Below are positions 49,965 to 60,349 of a stretch of 64,000 nucleotides of DNA, piece by piece (position 1 is the stretch's first letter; each line of letters opens with the position of its first letter). Position numbers and translations under genes: made by a program. Under the pieces are notes generated by a model, which was not told where the DNA came from, did no database searches, and saw nothing but the letters and a program-made list of their open reading frames with translations. The DNA lies in assembly GCF_001870485.1 (NCBI RefSeq), contig NZ_MDKE01000011.1, forward strand, positions 186,001 to 250,000, in the 5' to 3' direction. The DNA comes from Oceanisphaera psychrotolerans. Its GTDB lineage: Bacteria; Pseudomonadota; Gammaproteobacteria; Enterobacterales; Aeromonadaceae.

Positions 49965-50364
49965 GAAAGCATGGGTCGATACTATTATTACCAGGCTAGC
50001 CCTCGGCCTGAAGATGATAGTATTGCCCTGTTTGTCATCTCCAAACTGTCATGACAGCGTTGGCGCCATGCTAGGGATCGACACTTATCATTATGTGCCA
50101 GCAAACAATGAATCAAGTCATCCACTTATAGTGAGTAAATAATTTATTGATGGTGCACGAATCTCTCAAATATAATCGATCAATAAAGCAACGGAAATAC
50201 GCGAAGATTTTTCATTACCCAAGTTAGCTTTAACCTTACTCTGAAAGTTGAAGGGTGAATGTAATTGATATTAAAATATACAAAAATTTAATATGGACAT
50301 AAGAAAAAGTAATTATTACTGATTATCTGAACGAGTAGATCCAGAACTTATCGCCATCGATTAA
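49965..50364 (+). pseudogene. Decayed partial copy of the M24 hydrolase gene
   Basis: 49965-50115 matches the region around 47430-47590 of the intact gene (CGATACTATTATTACC versus CGATACCGTTATTACC; CTGAAGATGATAG versus CTGAAGATGATGG; CTAGGGATCGA in both). 50320-50364 matches the last codons and the stop (CTGAACG...CCAGAACTTATC). Much of the middle is lost and stops interrupt it. The 49880-50423 gap holds nothing else recognisable. Confidence 0.75.
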
Positions 50365-50423
50365 TTTCACCAATTGATGAAGTAAAACTTATATTAATTA
50401 AAGTAATAAGAAGGGATGCTAAT

Positions 50424-51197
50424 ATGAATTTAGAGAAATTTAATGAATTTGAAGTTAAACTCACGTTTGAACCTGCCCCTCGTCCTGAACGAGTTCACAT
50501 TGGTCTTGTTCAGTTAGCCAATGATCATACTTTAGAAACAGATTGGTCTCACTTACTACGTGAACAAGCTGCGCTTTTTAGCACTCGAATCTTTAAGAAA
50601 AATGGTATGACGCCAGAAGCATTAGATGCTCTAGCGGCAAATATTAGCGATGGTGCGGTATTGGTGGGTGATGGGTTGTCAATGGATGTCATGGCGTTCG
50701 CATGTACGTCTGCTTCGGTTGTTATTGGTGAAGAGAAAGTATCTGAATTATTAACTAAGGGCCGCAATGCTATCCCGACAACCAATCCATGGGCTGCCGC
50801 TCAAGCTGCATTCAAGCATTTAGGCGCTAAAAACGTAGCAGTATTCTCACCTTATCCAACGAATGTTAACTTTCCTCTTTGTAAGCAATTAATAGACGCA
50901 GATTTTAACGTTGTGGGTTTGACGGCTTTAGGGATTATGGACGATAACATGCTTCATAAAGTTCCACATGGTACTTTTGAAGAAGGCATCGAAATCCTAA
51001 TTAAAGACGGTAATGTCGATGTTATTTTCATGTCATGCACTAGCCTTCGCGCTGTAGAAAAAATACAATACTTAGAAAGTAAGTATGGCGTTCCAATTGT
51101 GACTAGTAATTCAGCTTTATTTTGGCATTCAATGCATTTGTGCGGCAAGAAATCGGTATGCCCTGGCTATGGAAAACTGCTTTCCGGTGACATTTAG
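50424..51197 (+). CDS. Asp/Glu racemase-superfamily protein, EutA / maleate isomerase-like
   Basis: 257 residues. Seen: RVHIGLVQLANDHTLETDW, first active-site Cys in VMAFACTSASVVIGEEKV (about residue 94), second Cys in VIFMSCTSLRAVEKI (about 209), and GVPIVTSNSALFWHSM. This layout fits arylmalonate decarboxylase/maleate cis-trans isomerase relatives, including EutA of ectoine-utilisation operons. GGGATG upstream of the ATG is shared with the 48408 stub. Substrate not known. Confidence 0.78.
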   Translation: MNLEKFNEFEVKLTFEPAPRPERVHIGLVQLANDHTLETDWSHLLREQAALFSTRIFKKNGMTPEALDALAANISDGAVLVGDGLSMDVMAFACTSASVVIGEEKVSELLTKGRNAIPTTNPWAAAQAAFKHLGAKNVAVFSPYPTNVNFPLCKQLIDADFNVVGLTALGIMDDNMLHKVPHGTFEEGIEILIKDGNVDVIFMSCTSLRAVEKIQYLESKYGVPIVTSNSALFWHSMHLCGKKSVCPGYGKLLSGDI

Positions 51198-51360
51198 ATA
51201 AGAAATAAAATTGTCGAATAGAAGCATAAACCTGCGATATTTACCGTTTTATGAGGACGCAATAGGTAGCAAGTACGGTACCTATGGAAGTTATGGATTC
51301 CACAATATTGGGGTGGCTGAATTATATTGTAGCCTCTATCATTTCACTAAGAGTAATGAC

Positions 51361-52516
51361 ATGATATTATCAAATAAAATAGTCGAGTGGCGACATCACC
51401 TACACGCCATTCCTGAAATCGGTTTTGAAGAGGAAGCAACGTCGGACTTTATTGCACAAAAACTCGAAGAGTTTGGCATTGAAGTTGTCCGGGGCATTGG
51501 CAAAACGGGGATGGTGGGTATTCTAAAGCGTGGTACATCAACGAAATCTATTGCATTACGTGCTGATTTTGATGCTCTACCTATAGAAGAAAAAAATGAT
51601 TTTTGCTACGCTTCAAAAAATAGCGGCATGATGCATGGTTGTGGACATGATGGTCATGCTTCTATGTTACTTGGTGCGGCATATCAATTGTCACAACAAG
51701 ATGACTTTGATGGTACTGTTTACTTTGTTTTCCAGCCTGCGGAAGAGCAGGGTACTGGCGCAAAAGCCATGATTGAAGATGGATTATTCACTCGTTGGAA
51801 GATGGATGCTATTTATGCGATGCACAACCTACCTGGCGAGGACGTCGGTAGTTTCTTGATAAGCCCAAGCTCGGTAATGGCAAGTGAAAATCATTTTAAA
51901 ATTGAAGTACTTGCCGATGGTGGTCATGCTGCGATGCCTCATTTAGGCAGTGATCCTGTGATTGCCGCGTGCAATATTGTGCCTGCGTTACAAACCATTA
52001 TTACTCGTAATCTAGATGCGATTCACGAGCCTGCAGTTTTGTCAGTGACAGACATAAAAACCAATGGTGGCGCTAATGTGATTCCTACCATTGTCACGCT
52101 AACAGGTGACACTCGTTGTTTCTCTGATGAAACACAAGAATACATTAAAGGTGCGATAGAACGTGTTGTTTCAGGTATCACATCTGCAGCAGGGCTTGAT
52201 TATAATTATGAGTTTTCCAACTGTGTATTGTCGACTATTAACGACGCCAAAAACGTCTGAAATCGCGGTGCGAGTAGCGAAAAATATTGTCGGTGAAAAT
52301 AAGGTTGATGACAAATGCAAGCCTTACTGTATCTCTGAGGATTTCGCATTTATGCAACGTGAAGTACCGAGCTGTTACATTTTAGTCGGTAATGGTTTAA
52401 GCGGAGAAAAAGGCGGTGTGGCATTGCATCTACCCCATTATGATTTTAACGATGATTTATTGCCGGTTGGCACTAAATTCTGGGTTGACCTCGTACACGA
52501 TCAACTCGCGAAGTAA
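51361..52516 (+). pseudogene. M20-family amidohydrolase, interrupted by one frameshift
   Basis: Zinc-dependent N-acyl-amino-acid/hippurate hydrolase type. Start MILSNKIVEWRHHLHAIPEI at 51361; an earlier TTG-started extension lacks family similarity. Seen: LRADFDALPIEE, MHGCGHDGHASMLLGA, FQPAEEQGTGAKAMI, and the dimerisation domain with GGHAAMPHLGSDPV. The frame breaks in a run of five A at 52249-52253; removing one A gives TINDAKTSEIAVRVAKNIVG and an open frame to 52516 with ISEDFAFMQREVPS. Probably acts on an acylated intermediate of the island pathway (inference). Confidence 0.8.
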
Positions 52517-52529
52517 CGTAATATGAAAG

Positions 52530-52560
52530 AATGTTGGCTGCGATATGCAGTCAACATTTT
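52530..52560 (+). terminator. Hairpin terminator after the M20 gene
   Basis: AATGTTG/CAACATT stem extended by CTGC/GCAG around loop GATAT, followed by TT and an AT-rich stretch. Confidence 0.6.
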
Positions 52561-52691
52561 GGCTATTTTTAGCTACTGACATAATTACTATACATTAATA
52601 AGCGATCGTTCATAATCCTATAATAATTAAATTAAACCTAACAGGTGCATTAGAGTCTTGAGAATGTAGTCAGTAATACGAAACCATTATG

Positions 52692-52723
52692 GTGAAAAAG
52701 TGAAAAAGTGAAAAAGTGAAAAA
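52692..52723. repeat. Four tandem copies of GTGAAAAA
   Basis: Exact octamer array in the 301-base gap between the M20 gene and lrp; not inside a recognised gene. The rest of that gap shows no coding sequence. Confidence 0.9.
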
Positions 52724-52817
52724 ATCCGAATTAAGTAAAGTTATTTCTCGTGGTAGAGGTGAGATATGGCACTATAAGAATATCAGTATCGACCCATTAT
52801 AATCATAGCAATTTTGA

Positions 52818-53297
52818 CTATGATGGAGATAATGTTGGCAGAGGTGTATCCATCGTCGCTTTCACCCGATCGATCACAACGATGGTTCTAAACCACTTTA
52901 CGTTTTCATTGTTATAGAATAGACGACTACTGATCGCTTCATATTCCGCCATGTCTGAAACAGTCAATATCAACATAAAATCCGCTTCACCCGTTACATA
53001 ATAACACTGCTGAATTTCAGGCCCTGAGAAGATTTTCTTCATGTCTTTCATGTAAGAAGCGTGTGCATGTACTACGTGAACCTCCACAATAATTGTGATG
53101 ATGTTTCCCACTTTTTCCGGGGAAACGATGGCAGAGTTCTTTTTGATCACCCCACTTTCTTCCATGCGCTTAATACGCCTTTGGACCGAAGCCGTAGAAA
53201 GGTGAACTTGTTCTGCGACAAGACGTAAAGGCGTAGTATTGTCTTTTTGTAAGATACTTAAGATGGCACGATCGAAATTGTCAACTTTTGAGGTCAT
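52818..53297 (-). CDS. Lrp/AsnC-family regulator
   Basis: 159 residues. Seen: HTH domain (FDRAILSILQKDNTTPLRLV, HLSTASVQRRIKRMEESGVI) and RAM ligand domain (IIVEVHVVHAHASYMKDM, CYYVTGEADFMLILTVSDM). Members sense amino acids; DoeX of ectoine degradation is of this family. Its promoter side is the right copy of the 149-bp duplication, so its ancestral partner was the Cys/Met-type PLP gene, transcribed divergently. Confidence 0.9.
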   Translation of the reverse strand: MTSKVDNFDRAILSILQKDNTTPLRLVAEQVHLSTASVQRRIKRMEESGVIKKNSAIVSPEKVGNIITIIVEVHVVHAHASYMKDMKKIFSGPEIQQCYYVTGEADFMLILTVSDMAEYEAISSRLFYNNENVKWFRTIVVIDRVKATMDTPLPTLSPS

Positions 53298-53421
53298 GTG
53301 AAAAATTTTATCAAAAACATGCTTTAATTAGAGCACAACTCTCACTCTAAACAAAATAATATCGTAGCATATTCAACCTACTCTCGACTTGTAAAGTCAT
53401 ATACACTGGAATAGTAGACTA
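53273..53421. repeat. 149-bp duplicated lrp/PLP-gene intergenic region, right copy
   Basis: Matches 45605-45753 in the same orientation without gaps. Here lrp is intact, whereas the PLP gene start is mutated to ATA (53401-53403) and the gene is lost after about seven codons (HWNSRL versus HWHSRL). Confidence 0.85.
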
Positions 53422-53431
53422 CGGTATGTTC

Positions 53432-53620
53432 CTAAAGTGATTTAGATATAATGTTTTTTACTTTCAGCCATAAACGCACACCTTCCATATCAGGGTGAGA
53501 GTATACTTTGTTTAAAATTTGTCCTTCTGGTGTTCGTACGTAAATTCTCGAGTGTTTTCCAGAGAAAAACGGTGAGAGTTTCACGTAGACGCCCAAACTT
53601 TGACTATAAAATAGCCAACT
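53432..53620 (-). other. Unrecognised open stretch, possible gene remnant
   Basis: 62 codons open, including GVYVKLSPFFSGKHSRIYVR, TPEGQILNKVYSHPDMEGVR and LWLKVKNIISKSL before the stop. No ATG start with RBS. The composition looks protein-like, but I do not recognise it. It sits between the duplication and the right IS remnant. Confidence 0.25.
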
Positions 53621-53626
53621 TTAAAG

Positions 53627-53641
53627 TATGCTCCCGCCCTG
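53627..53641. repeat. 15-bp direct repeat, left copy
   Basis: TATGCTCCCGCCCTG, identical to 54504-54518, bracketing the right IS remnant. Confidence 0.8.
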
Positions 53642-54370
53642 CCTTCCATATCTCGTCGATGCTTAATGGGCGCTGATTGCGCTTCTCTTTCCCGGTAAAA
53701 TCGGGATGGGACGACCTGTTTGGGAGCATCGTATGATGCTGGATGCCATGCTTTGGGCCCTGCATTCCGGAGCTCCCTAGCGGGACCTGCCAGAACGCTT
53801 TGGATCTTGGCACACCGTCTACAACACTTTTCGACGCGGGCAATTAAACGCGATTCTGCAACGACTTCAGTTCCAGCTAAACGAAGAAGGTCATATTGAT
53901 TTCGATCTTTGGAGTCTCCATGGTTCCAACTTTCGAGCCTCAACAGACGCAGCGGGTGCATCCAAAAAAAGGACATAAGTTCTTTTCATCAGGCACTCGG
54001 GCGCTCACGTAGTGGATTTGGCAGTAAAATTCATTTAGTGAGTGACGGTAACGGGCTATCTCTGGGCTTTTGCTTATATTTTGGTCTATCAGCAGAGATT
54101 AAGTATGTGACCATCGCCTTATTCATAGTGTCCATTCCGGCTTCGGCGGGGCCTGTTCGCCCTCGACCAGCGTGCCTTGCCGGAGATTACAGTCGTAAAG
54201 GATTAAGTACGGAATTGAAACGCAGAGGTATCAAACCGGTCATTCCTCAACGCTCGGACCAACGACAACGACATCATTGCCGCCCGCTGATACTGGGTTC
54301 GGCTCGTTATCGTCGCCGAAATGGCGTGGAACGCAGCCTGAGTTGGCTGATTAAATTTATAATAATATCA
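53628..54370 (+). pseudogene. IS5-family (IS427-group) transposase remnant
   Basis: The first frame reads YLVDA-stop-WALIALLFPGK, RPVWEHRMMLDAMLWALHSG, AP-stop-RDLPERFGSWHTVYN, and SNFRASTDAAGASKK before a frameshift. The second frame reads ALGRSRSGFGSKIHLVSDGN, then after a degraded middle, RRGIKPVIPQRSDQRQ and YRRRNGVERSLSWL. These are ordered segments of a DDE transposase, including the family's GAPWRDLPERFG with W mutated to a stop. Non-functional. Marks the right edge of the AT-rich island. Confidence 0.85.
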
Positions 54371-54503
54371 ATGTACTATGAAAACTAGTATTGATGTTTC
54401 AACCTTTATGTAAGCTCACTTTCTGCCTTTGTTATCTTCGAGAGCTACTCCGTGTCCGTGCATGTACAGAAAGCTAGCACTTCAAGAACACATCCTAACA
54501 AGA

Positions 54504-54518
54504 TATGCTCCCGCCCTG
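54504..54518. repeat. 15-bp direct repeat, right copy
   Basis: TATGCTCCCGCCCTG, identical to 53627-53641; 20 bases before the urease-unit terminator, i.e. at the point where host-like GC content resumes. Confidence 0.8.
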
Positions 54519-54537
54519 AACCTGACGTGTAAATAGC

Positions 54538-54564
54538 AAAAAGGCGGCTCGAAAGCCGCCTTTT
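54538..54564 (-). terminator. Terminator of the urease operon
   Basis: GGCGGCT-CGAA-AGCCGCC with T-runs on both strands, 20 bases past the ureJ stop. Confidence 0.85.
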
Positions 54565-54583
54565 CCAGCAATGAACCCGGCCG

Positions 54584-55150
54584 TTATAGCGCCATCGCCA
54601 GGCCGGTGACGGTCAGGGCGGAGCCGAACAACCGCAGCGCCAGTCCATCGCGCAAGCGCTCACCGGCGACGATGCCGGCCAGGTGCAGCCCGGCTGTGGT
54701 CAGCGCCATGCCGGCCAGATAACCGCCGATCCCGACAGCCGCCGGCAACTCGGCGCCATGGGCATGGCCATGAAACACCGCAAACAGGGCGGTCAGTGCC
54801 ACGGCCGCCGGCAACTTGAACTGGCGGCCCGCCAGCAGCACCATCCCCAGCACCGCCACCGATACCGCGATACCGGTTTCCACGCCGGGCAGCGCCAGCC
54901 GGCCCAGCCCCAGCACGGCGCCGAGCAGCATCACGCCGACAAAGGTCAGCGGCAGCGCCCAACGGGCGGCGCCCTGCTGACGGGCGCCCCACAGCCCCAC
55001 CGCCACCATTGCCAGCAGATGATCCCAGCCCGCCAGCGGGTGCGTCAGGCCGCTCAGCATCCCGGCGCTCGCCGCGCCCGAGTGAGCCGATGCCGGCATC
55101 GCCACGGCGCTCATCGCCAGCGCCATCCATCCCTGTTGTTTGATTTTCAT
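54584..55150 (-). CDS. ureJ: UreJ/HupE nickel-transport-type membrane protein
   Basis: 188 residues. Signal sequence ending PASA, then HSG at the mature N-terminus, HPLAGWDHLLAMVAVGLWGA, five further membrane segments and HGHAHGAELP. The paired His motifs are typical of HupE/UreJ nickel (or cobalt) permeases. Last gene of the urease operon, 22 bases after ureG. Confidence 0.9.
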   Translation of the reverse strand: MKIKQQGWMALAMSAVAMPASAHSGAASAGMLSGLTHPLAGWDHLLAMVAVGLWGARQQGAARWALPLTFVGVMLLGAVLGLGRLALPGVETGIAVSVAVLGMVLLAGRQFKLPAAVALTALFAVFHGHAHGAELPAAVGIGGYLAGMALTTAGLHLAGIVAGERLRDGLALRLFGSALTVTGLAMAL

Positions 55151-55172
55151 GGTTATCTCCTTGGCTATCTAT

Positions 55173-55817
55173 TCAGGCTGATTCGGTTGTGGTCTGAGTC
55201 GGCAGGCGCCTGGGCAACATGCCCCGGTCGATAATAAAGTCGATGATCTCGGCCAGGCCGTCGCCCTTGATCAGGTTGGTAAACACGAAGGGGCGCTCAC
55301 CGCGCATCTTTTTCGAGTCGCGATCCATCACCTCCAGCGAGGCGTTGACCATGGGCGCCAGATCGGTCTTGTTGATGATCAGCAGATCGGACTTGGTGAT
55401 CCCCGGCCCGCCCTTGCGCGGGATCTTGTCACCGGCACACACATCAATCACATACAGGGTCAGATCCGACAGCTCGGGGCTGAAGGTGGCGGACAGGTTA
55501 TCGCCACCACTTTCCACCAGCACCAGCTCCAGCCCCGGATGGCGAGCGCTCAGCTCGTCGATGGCGGCCAGGTTCATGGAGGCATCCTCGCGAATGGCGG
55601 TATGTGGGCAGCCACCGGTCTCCACCCCCATAATCCGGTCGGCCGGCAGCGCCTCGTGGCGCAGCAGAAACTCCGCATCTTCCTTGGTGTAGATATCATT
55701 GGTGACCACGGCCAGGTTGTAGTGCTCCCGCAGCGCCAGGCAGAGCATGCGCAGCAACGCCGTTTTGCCGGATCCCACCGGACCGCCCACACCCACGCGC
55801 AAACATTGTGTTGTCAT
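55173..55817 (-). CDS. ureG: Urease accessory GTPase UreG
   Basis: Delivers nickel to urease in a GTP-dependent way. 214 residues. Seen: P-loop [27 protein letters not shown], the Ni-binding CPH in [33 protein letters not shown], and NKTDLAP. Follows ureF by 6 bases. Confidence 0.97.
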   Translation of the reverse strand: MTTQCLRVGVGGPVGSGKTALLRMLCLALREHYNLAVVTNDIYTKEDAEFLLRHEALPADRIMGVETGGCPHTAIREDASMNLAAIDELSARHPGLELVLVESGGDNLSATFSPELSDLTLYVIDVCAGDKIPRKGGPGITKSDLLIINKTDLAPMVNASLEVMDRDSKKMRGERPFVFTNLIKGDGLAEIIDFIIDRGMLPRRLPTQTTTESA

Positions 55818-55823
55818 AACAGC

Positions 55824-56519
55824 TTAACTCCGAAATAGTCTTGAATATTGGGTTTCATGCCAGGCGCTGGCCTGGGCCAGCCCCGGCAGGGTGGCGCCCA
55901 GCTCGTCATCGCCGAGCCGTTCGGCCCGCGCCAGCACCTGTTCCAGGTGCGGCATCAGGGCCATCAGCACCTGCTGGGCCTTGCTCTGGCCCAGCGGAAT
56001 GGTTTTACAGGCCACCGCCACCTGATTTTCCAGATAGCTCCACAGCCAGGTGAGCGCCGCCTGGCGGGCATCGATGCCGAAGTTCACGCAGGTGGCCGCA
56101 TACAGGGTCAAAAAGCCGGGCCGCTCCGGCAGCCACTCCGGCAGCCGCTCCAGTCCCTTGAGCAGACGGCACATGGCACTGCCCAGCTGTTCATCCTCGA
56201 ACAGCAACTCACGGGTTTCCCGGTTGGCCCGCACAAAGGCGTTCCAGTGGCTGATCGCGGACTGATCCCCGTCCTGCCAGGCCCGGTGCAGGCGCAGCAG
56301 CACTGGTACATCCAGCTGACCGAGCGCCTCGCCCATCACCCCCTGGCACCAGTCAATCAGGCAGGCCTCATCATTGACCCAGCCCAGCTCGATGGCCGAC
56401 TCCAGCCCGCCGGAATAGGCAAAGGCGCCGATCGGCAGGCTGGGGCTGGCCAGATAGAGCAGCGACAGCAACTGCTGGGGCGCCAGCGGCGGCAATGCCT
56501 CCTCAGTGGTGGTGGCCAT
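55824..56519 (-). CDS. ureF: Urease accessory protein UreF
   Basis: Scaffold/GTPase-activating partner of UreG. 231 residues from [18 protein letters not shown] at 56519; an in-frame extension upstream reads the ureE His tail in another frame and is not credible. Seen: [21 protein letters not shown] and a long helical body. The start overlaps the ureE end by 17 bases. Confidence 0.92.
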   Translation of the reverse strand: MATTTEEALPPLAPQQLLSLLYLASPSLPIGAFAYSGGLESAIELGWVNDEACLIDWCQGVMGEALGQLDVPVLLRLHRAWQDGDQSAISHWNAFVRANRETRELLFEDEQLGSAMCRLLKGLERLPEWLPERPGFLTLYAATCVNFGIDARQAALTWLWSYLENQVAVACKTIPLGQSKAQQVLMALMPHLEQVLARAERLGDDELGATLPGLAQASAWHETQYSRLFRS

Positions 56520-57000
56520 GATGCCCATGGTCATGCTCCGGTTCGTCTTCATGATGGTGATGCCCATGATGATGGCCGCCGCTATAGGCGCCATTTTCCG
56601 GATCGAACGGGGCCTGCTCCTGCTCCGCCGTCAGCCCGAACAGCAGCACCATCTCCTGCAGCACATGATCCGGCTGAAAACGCACCCAGCGCTCGCCCAC
56701 CTGCAGCGGCACATGACGATTGCCCAGGTGATAGCAGGCCCGGGCAAAGGCGAGCCAGTCGTCACAGGAAGCGGTGATCACCGTCTCCTCCTGGGCTCGC
56801 ACCCGGATCAGCCGGCCGCATTCGCTTTTCAGCAGCATGCCATCACTGAGCACCTTGCCGCGCTCCAGAAACAGCCCCACCTCCACCCCCTGGTCGGTGG
56901 TGGCTTTCAGGCGCCCACGCTGGCGCAGCTCATAGGGCAGGGTCAGCACATCGTCGGCCTGCTGCTTGCTCAGACCCAGGTTGGTCTTGATCTCTAACAT
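56503..57000 (-). CDS. ureE: Urease accessory nickel chaperone UreE
   Basis: 165 residues. Seen: N-terminal peptide-binding domain ([20 protein letters not shown]), C-terminal metal domain with [10 protein letters not shown], and a strongly His-rich tail ([20 protein letters not shown]) that binds nickel in known homologues. CAGGGAGAG precedes the ATG. Confidence 0.95.
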   Translation of the reverse strand: MLEIKTNLGLSKQQADDVLTLPYELRQRGRLKATTDQGVEVGLFLERGKVLSDGMLLKSECGRLIRVRAQEETVITASCDDWLAFARACYHLGNRHVPLQVGERWVRFQPDHVLQEMVLLFGLTAEQEQAPFDPENGAYSGGHHHGHHHHEDEPEHDHGHHGHHH

Positions 57001-57057
57001 CTTCTCTCCCTGCAGCGTCGTTTATCCGAAACCCTCTGGTGTAAACACCAGGTCCGA

Positions 57058-58764
<1,707 letters not shown>

Positions 58765-58789
58765 CGTTATTCTCCTTGAGCACGACCGG

Positions 58790-59095
58790 TCACAGCTTGC
58801 CCATCACTTCGGCGCGAAAGCCGTAGACTTCGCGCTTTCCGGCATAAGGCACCAGCTCCACGGTGCGGGTCTGGCCGGGTTCAAATCGCACCGCCGTGCC
58901 GGCAGCAATATTGAGGCGATAACCGCGGACCTTGTCCCGGTCAAAGTGCAACGCCGGATTGACCTCATAAAAATGGTAATGGGATCCCACCTGCACCGGC
59001 CGGTCGCCGCTGTTGGCCACCGCCACCGTCACGGTCGCACGGCCGGCATTGAGTTCGATATCACCGTCTTTGATCTGATATTCACCTGGGATCAT
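58790..59095 (-). CDS. ureB: Urease beta subunit
   Basis: 101 residues from [19 protein letters not shown]. Seen: [41 protein letters not shown]. Separate beta and gamma subunits are the usual arrangement in proteobacteria (fused in Helicobacter). GAGGAG precedes the ATG. Confidence 0.97.
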   Translation of the reverse strand: MIPGEYQIKDGDIELNAGRATVTVAVANSGDRPVQVGSHYHFYEVNPALHFDRDKVRGYRLNIAAGTAVRFEPGQTRTVELVPYAGKREVYGFRAEVMGKL

Positions 59096-59162
59096 CCGTC
59101 TCTCCTCGAAATAAAATCAGCCTGAAGCGAGAAACCAGCGACAGGCTTCCAGCTTGAGTTCA

Positions 59163-59465
59163 TCAAACAATAGGGTTATGCACGGCCACCAGCTTGGTGC
59201 CGTCGGGAAAGGTCGCTTCCACCTGCACCTCGTCGATCATCTCGGCCACCCCCTCCATCACCTCGTCACGGCTGAGCAGAGTGCGACCGGTGCTCATCAG
59301 CTCGGCCACGCTGGTGCCATCGCGTGCGCCCTCCATGATGGCGGCACTGATCAGGGCCACCGCCTCCGGGTAGTTCAGTTTCAGGCCGCGGGCCTTGCGT
59401 CGCTCGGCCAGCAGGCCGGCGGTAAAAATCAACAGCTTGTCTTTTTCTCTTGGTGTCAGTTCCAT
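59163..59465 (-). CDS. ureA: Urease gamma subunit
   Basis: 100 residues starting [20 protein letters not shown]. Seen: [27 protein letters not shown] and [20 protein letters not shown], the full-length family pattern. 11 bases after ureD. Confidence 0.97.
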   Translation of the reverse strand: MELTPREKDKLLIFTAGLLAERRKARGLKLNYPEAVALISAAIMEGARDGTSVAELMSTGRTLLSRDEVMEGVAEMIDEVQVEATFPDGTKLVAVHNPIV

Positions 59466-59476
59466 GAATTACCTCA

Positions 59477-60349
59477 TCAGGTCAGCCAGATCCGCGGGAT
59501 CCGGGCCGGAAGACCCAGCAGCTCGGGACGGATCAGCTGCCAGGCCAAAGTAAACTGGGTGCGGGCATGCTCGCCGTCATCCCCCAGATAACGGATCACC
59601 AGCACCCGGTTGCGGTAGGTGACCGACAGCCGGGTCGTATCCAGTTGCGCCCGCAACTCGGCGATCAGTGCCTCGGGTTCCGCCTCAAAACCGCAAGCCA
59701 GCAGGGTACCGACCAGCACCTGGCCACCAAAGCCGTAGCGTTGATCCAGCAGTGCACTGCCGCCGGCCACCTGCTGCCGCTCCAGATAGAGCGGCTCGCC
59801 GTCACACCACAGCTGCAGTTGCTGCTGCAACTGGCCGCGTTCGAAACGCTCATCACAGGCGGGTCGCCCCAGGCAGAACAAATCCCAGCCGATAAAGCGG
59901 CTGTTGGCATCCACATCGATACGGGTGCTGAGGCGGCCGTTGGCACCGTTAAAAACGATGGTCTCCTGAGGCAGCCACTCGCACACACCGCCATCGACCC
60001 GCACCCGGATCTGCTGATGCTGCTCGCCGTTATCGCTGTCGGACTGGTAGATCTTGCCCGCCGACGGGGTAGTCACCAGTGCATGACTGCCGGGCCGACA
60101 CGCAATATCGATGCCGAGCCGATCCCCTGACACCAGCCCGCCGGGCGGGTGCAGCAGGTAGACATGGCATACCGGCCCTTCGGGATAAAAGGGCCGCTGT
60201 ACCCGTAGTGGGCCATGAAAGCGCATCTCGGCCAGGGCGGTGCGCGGCCCGGACGGAGCAAACCCCAGGGTCAGCTCCGCCAGCCAGCGCCGCTCCAGAC
60301 CGTAGCCGGCCACCGGCGCAGGGGAGGATGTGTGCGCCGCTTGGGTCAT
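59477..60349 (-). CDS. ureD: Urease accessory protein UreD
   Basis: 290 residues. Seen: RFHGPLRVQRPFYPEGPVCH, LLHPPGGLVSGDRLGIDIAC, ALVTTPSAGKIYQSD and VNGANGRLSTRIDVD-like VFNGANGRLSTRID. Forms the UreDFG maturation complex. The start overlaps the urtE stop as ATGA, which couples transporter and urease genes. Confidence 0.95.
   Translation of the reverse strand: MTQAAHTSSPAPVAGYGLERRWLAELTLGFAPSGPRTALAEMRFHGPLRVQRPFYPEGPVCHVYLLHPPGGLVSGDRLGIDIACRPGSHALVTTPSAGKIYQSDSDNGEQHQQIRVRVDGGVCEWLPQETIVFNGANGRLSTRIDVDANSRFIGWDLFCLGRPACDERFERGQLQQQLQLWCDGEPLYLERQQVAGGSALLDQRYGFGGQVLVGTLLACGFEAEPEALIAELRAQLDTTRLSVTYRNRVLVIRYLGDDGEHARTQFTLAWQLIRPELLGLPARIPRIWLT

Noticed and set aside
51211-51360. N-terminal extension of the M20 hydrolase from a TTG codon
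   Set aside because: The extra 50 residues have no similarity to the family; the ATG at 51361 begins right before the conserved WRHHLHAIPE.
52692-52723. CRISPR-like array
   Set aside because: Units are contiguous octamers with no spacers; no cas genes in the window.
53581-53976. Minus-strand open frame across the right IS remnant
   Set aside because: Reads the reverse of the transposase; the plus-strand segments match the IS427-group transposase in order.
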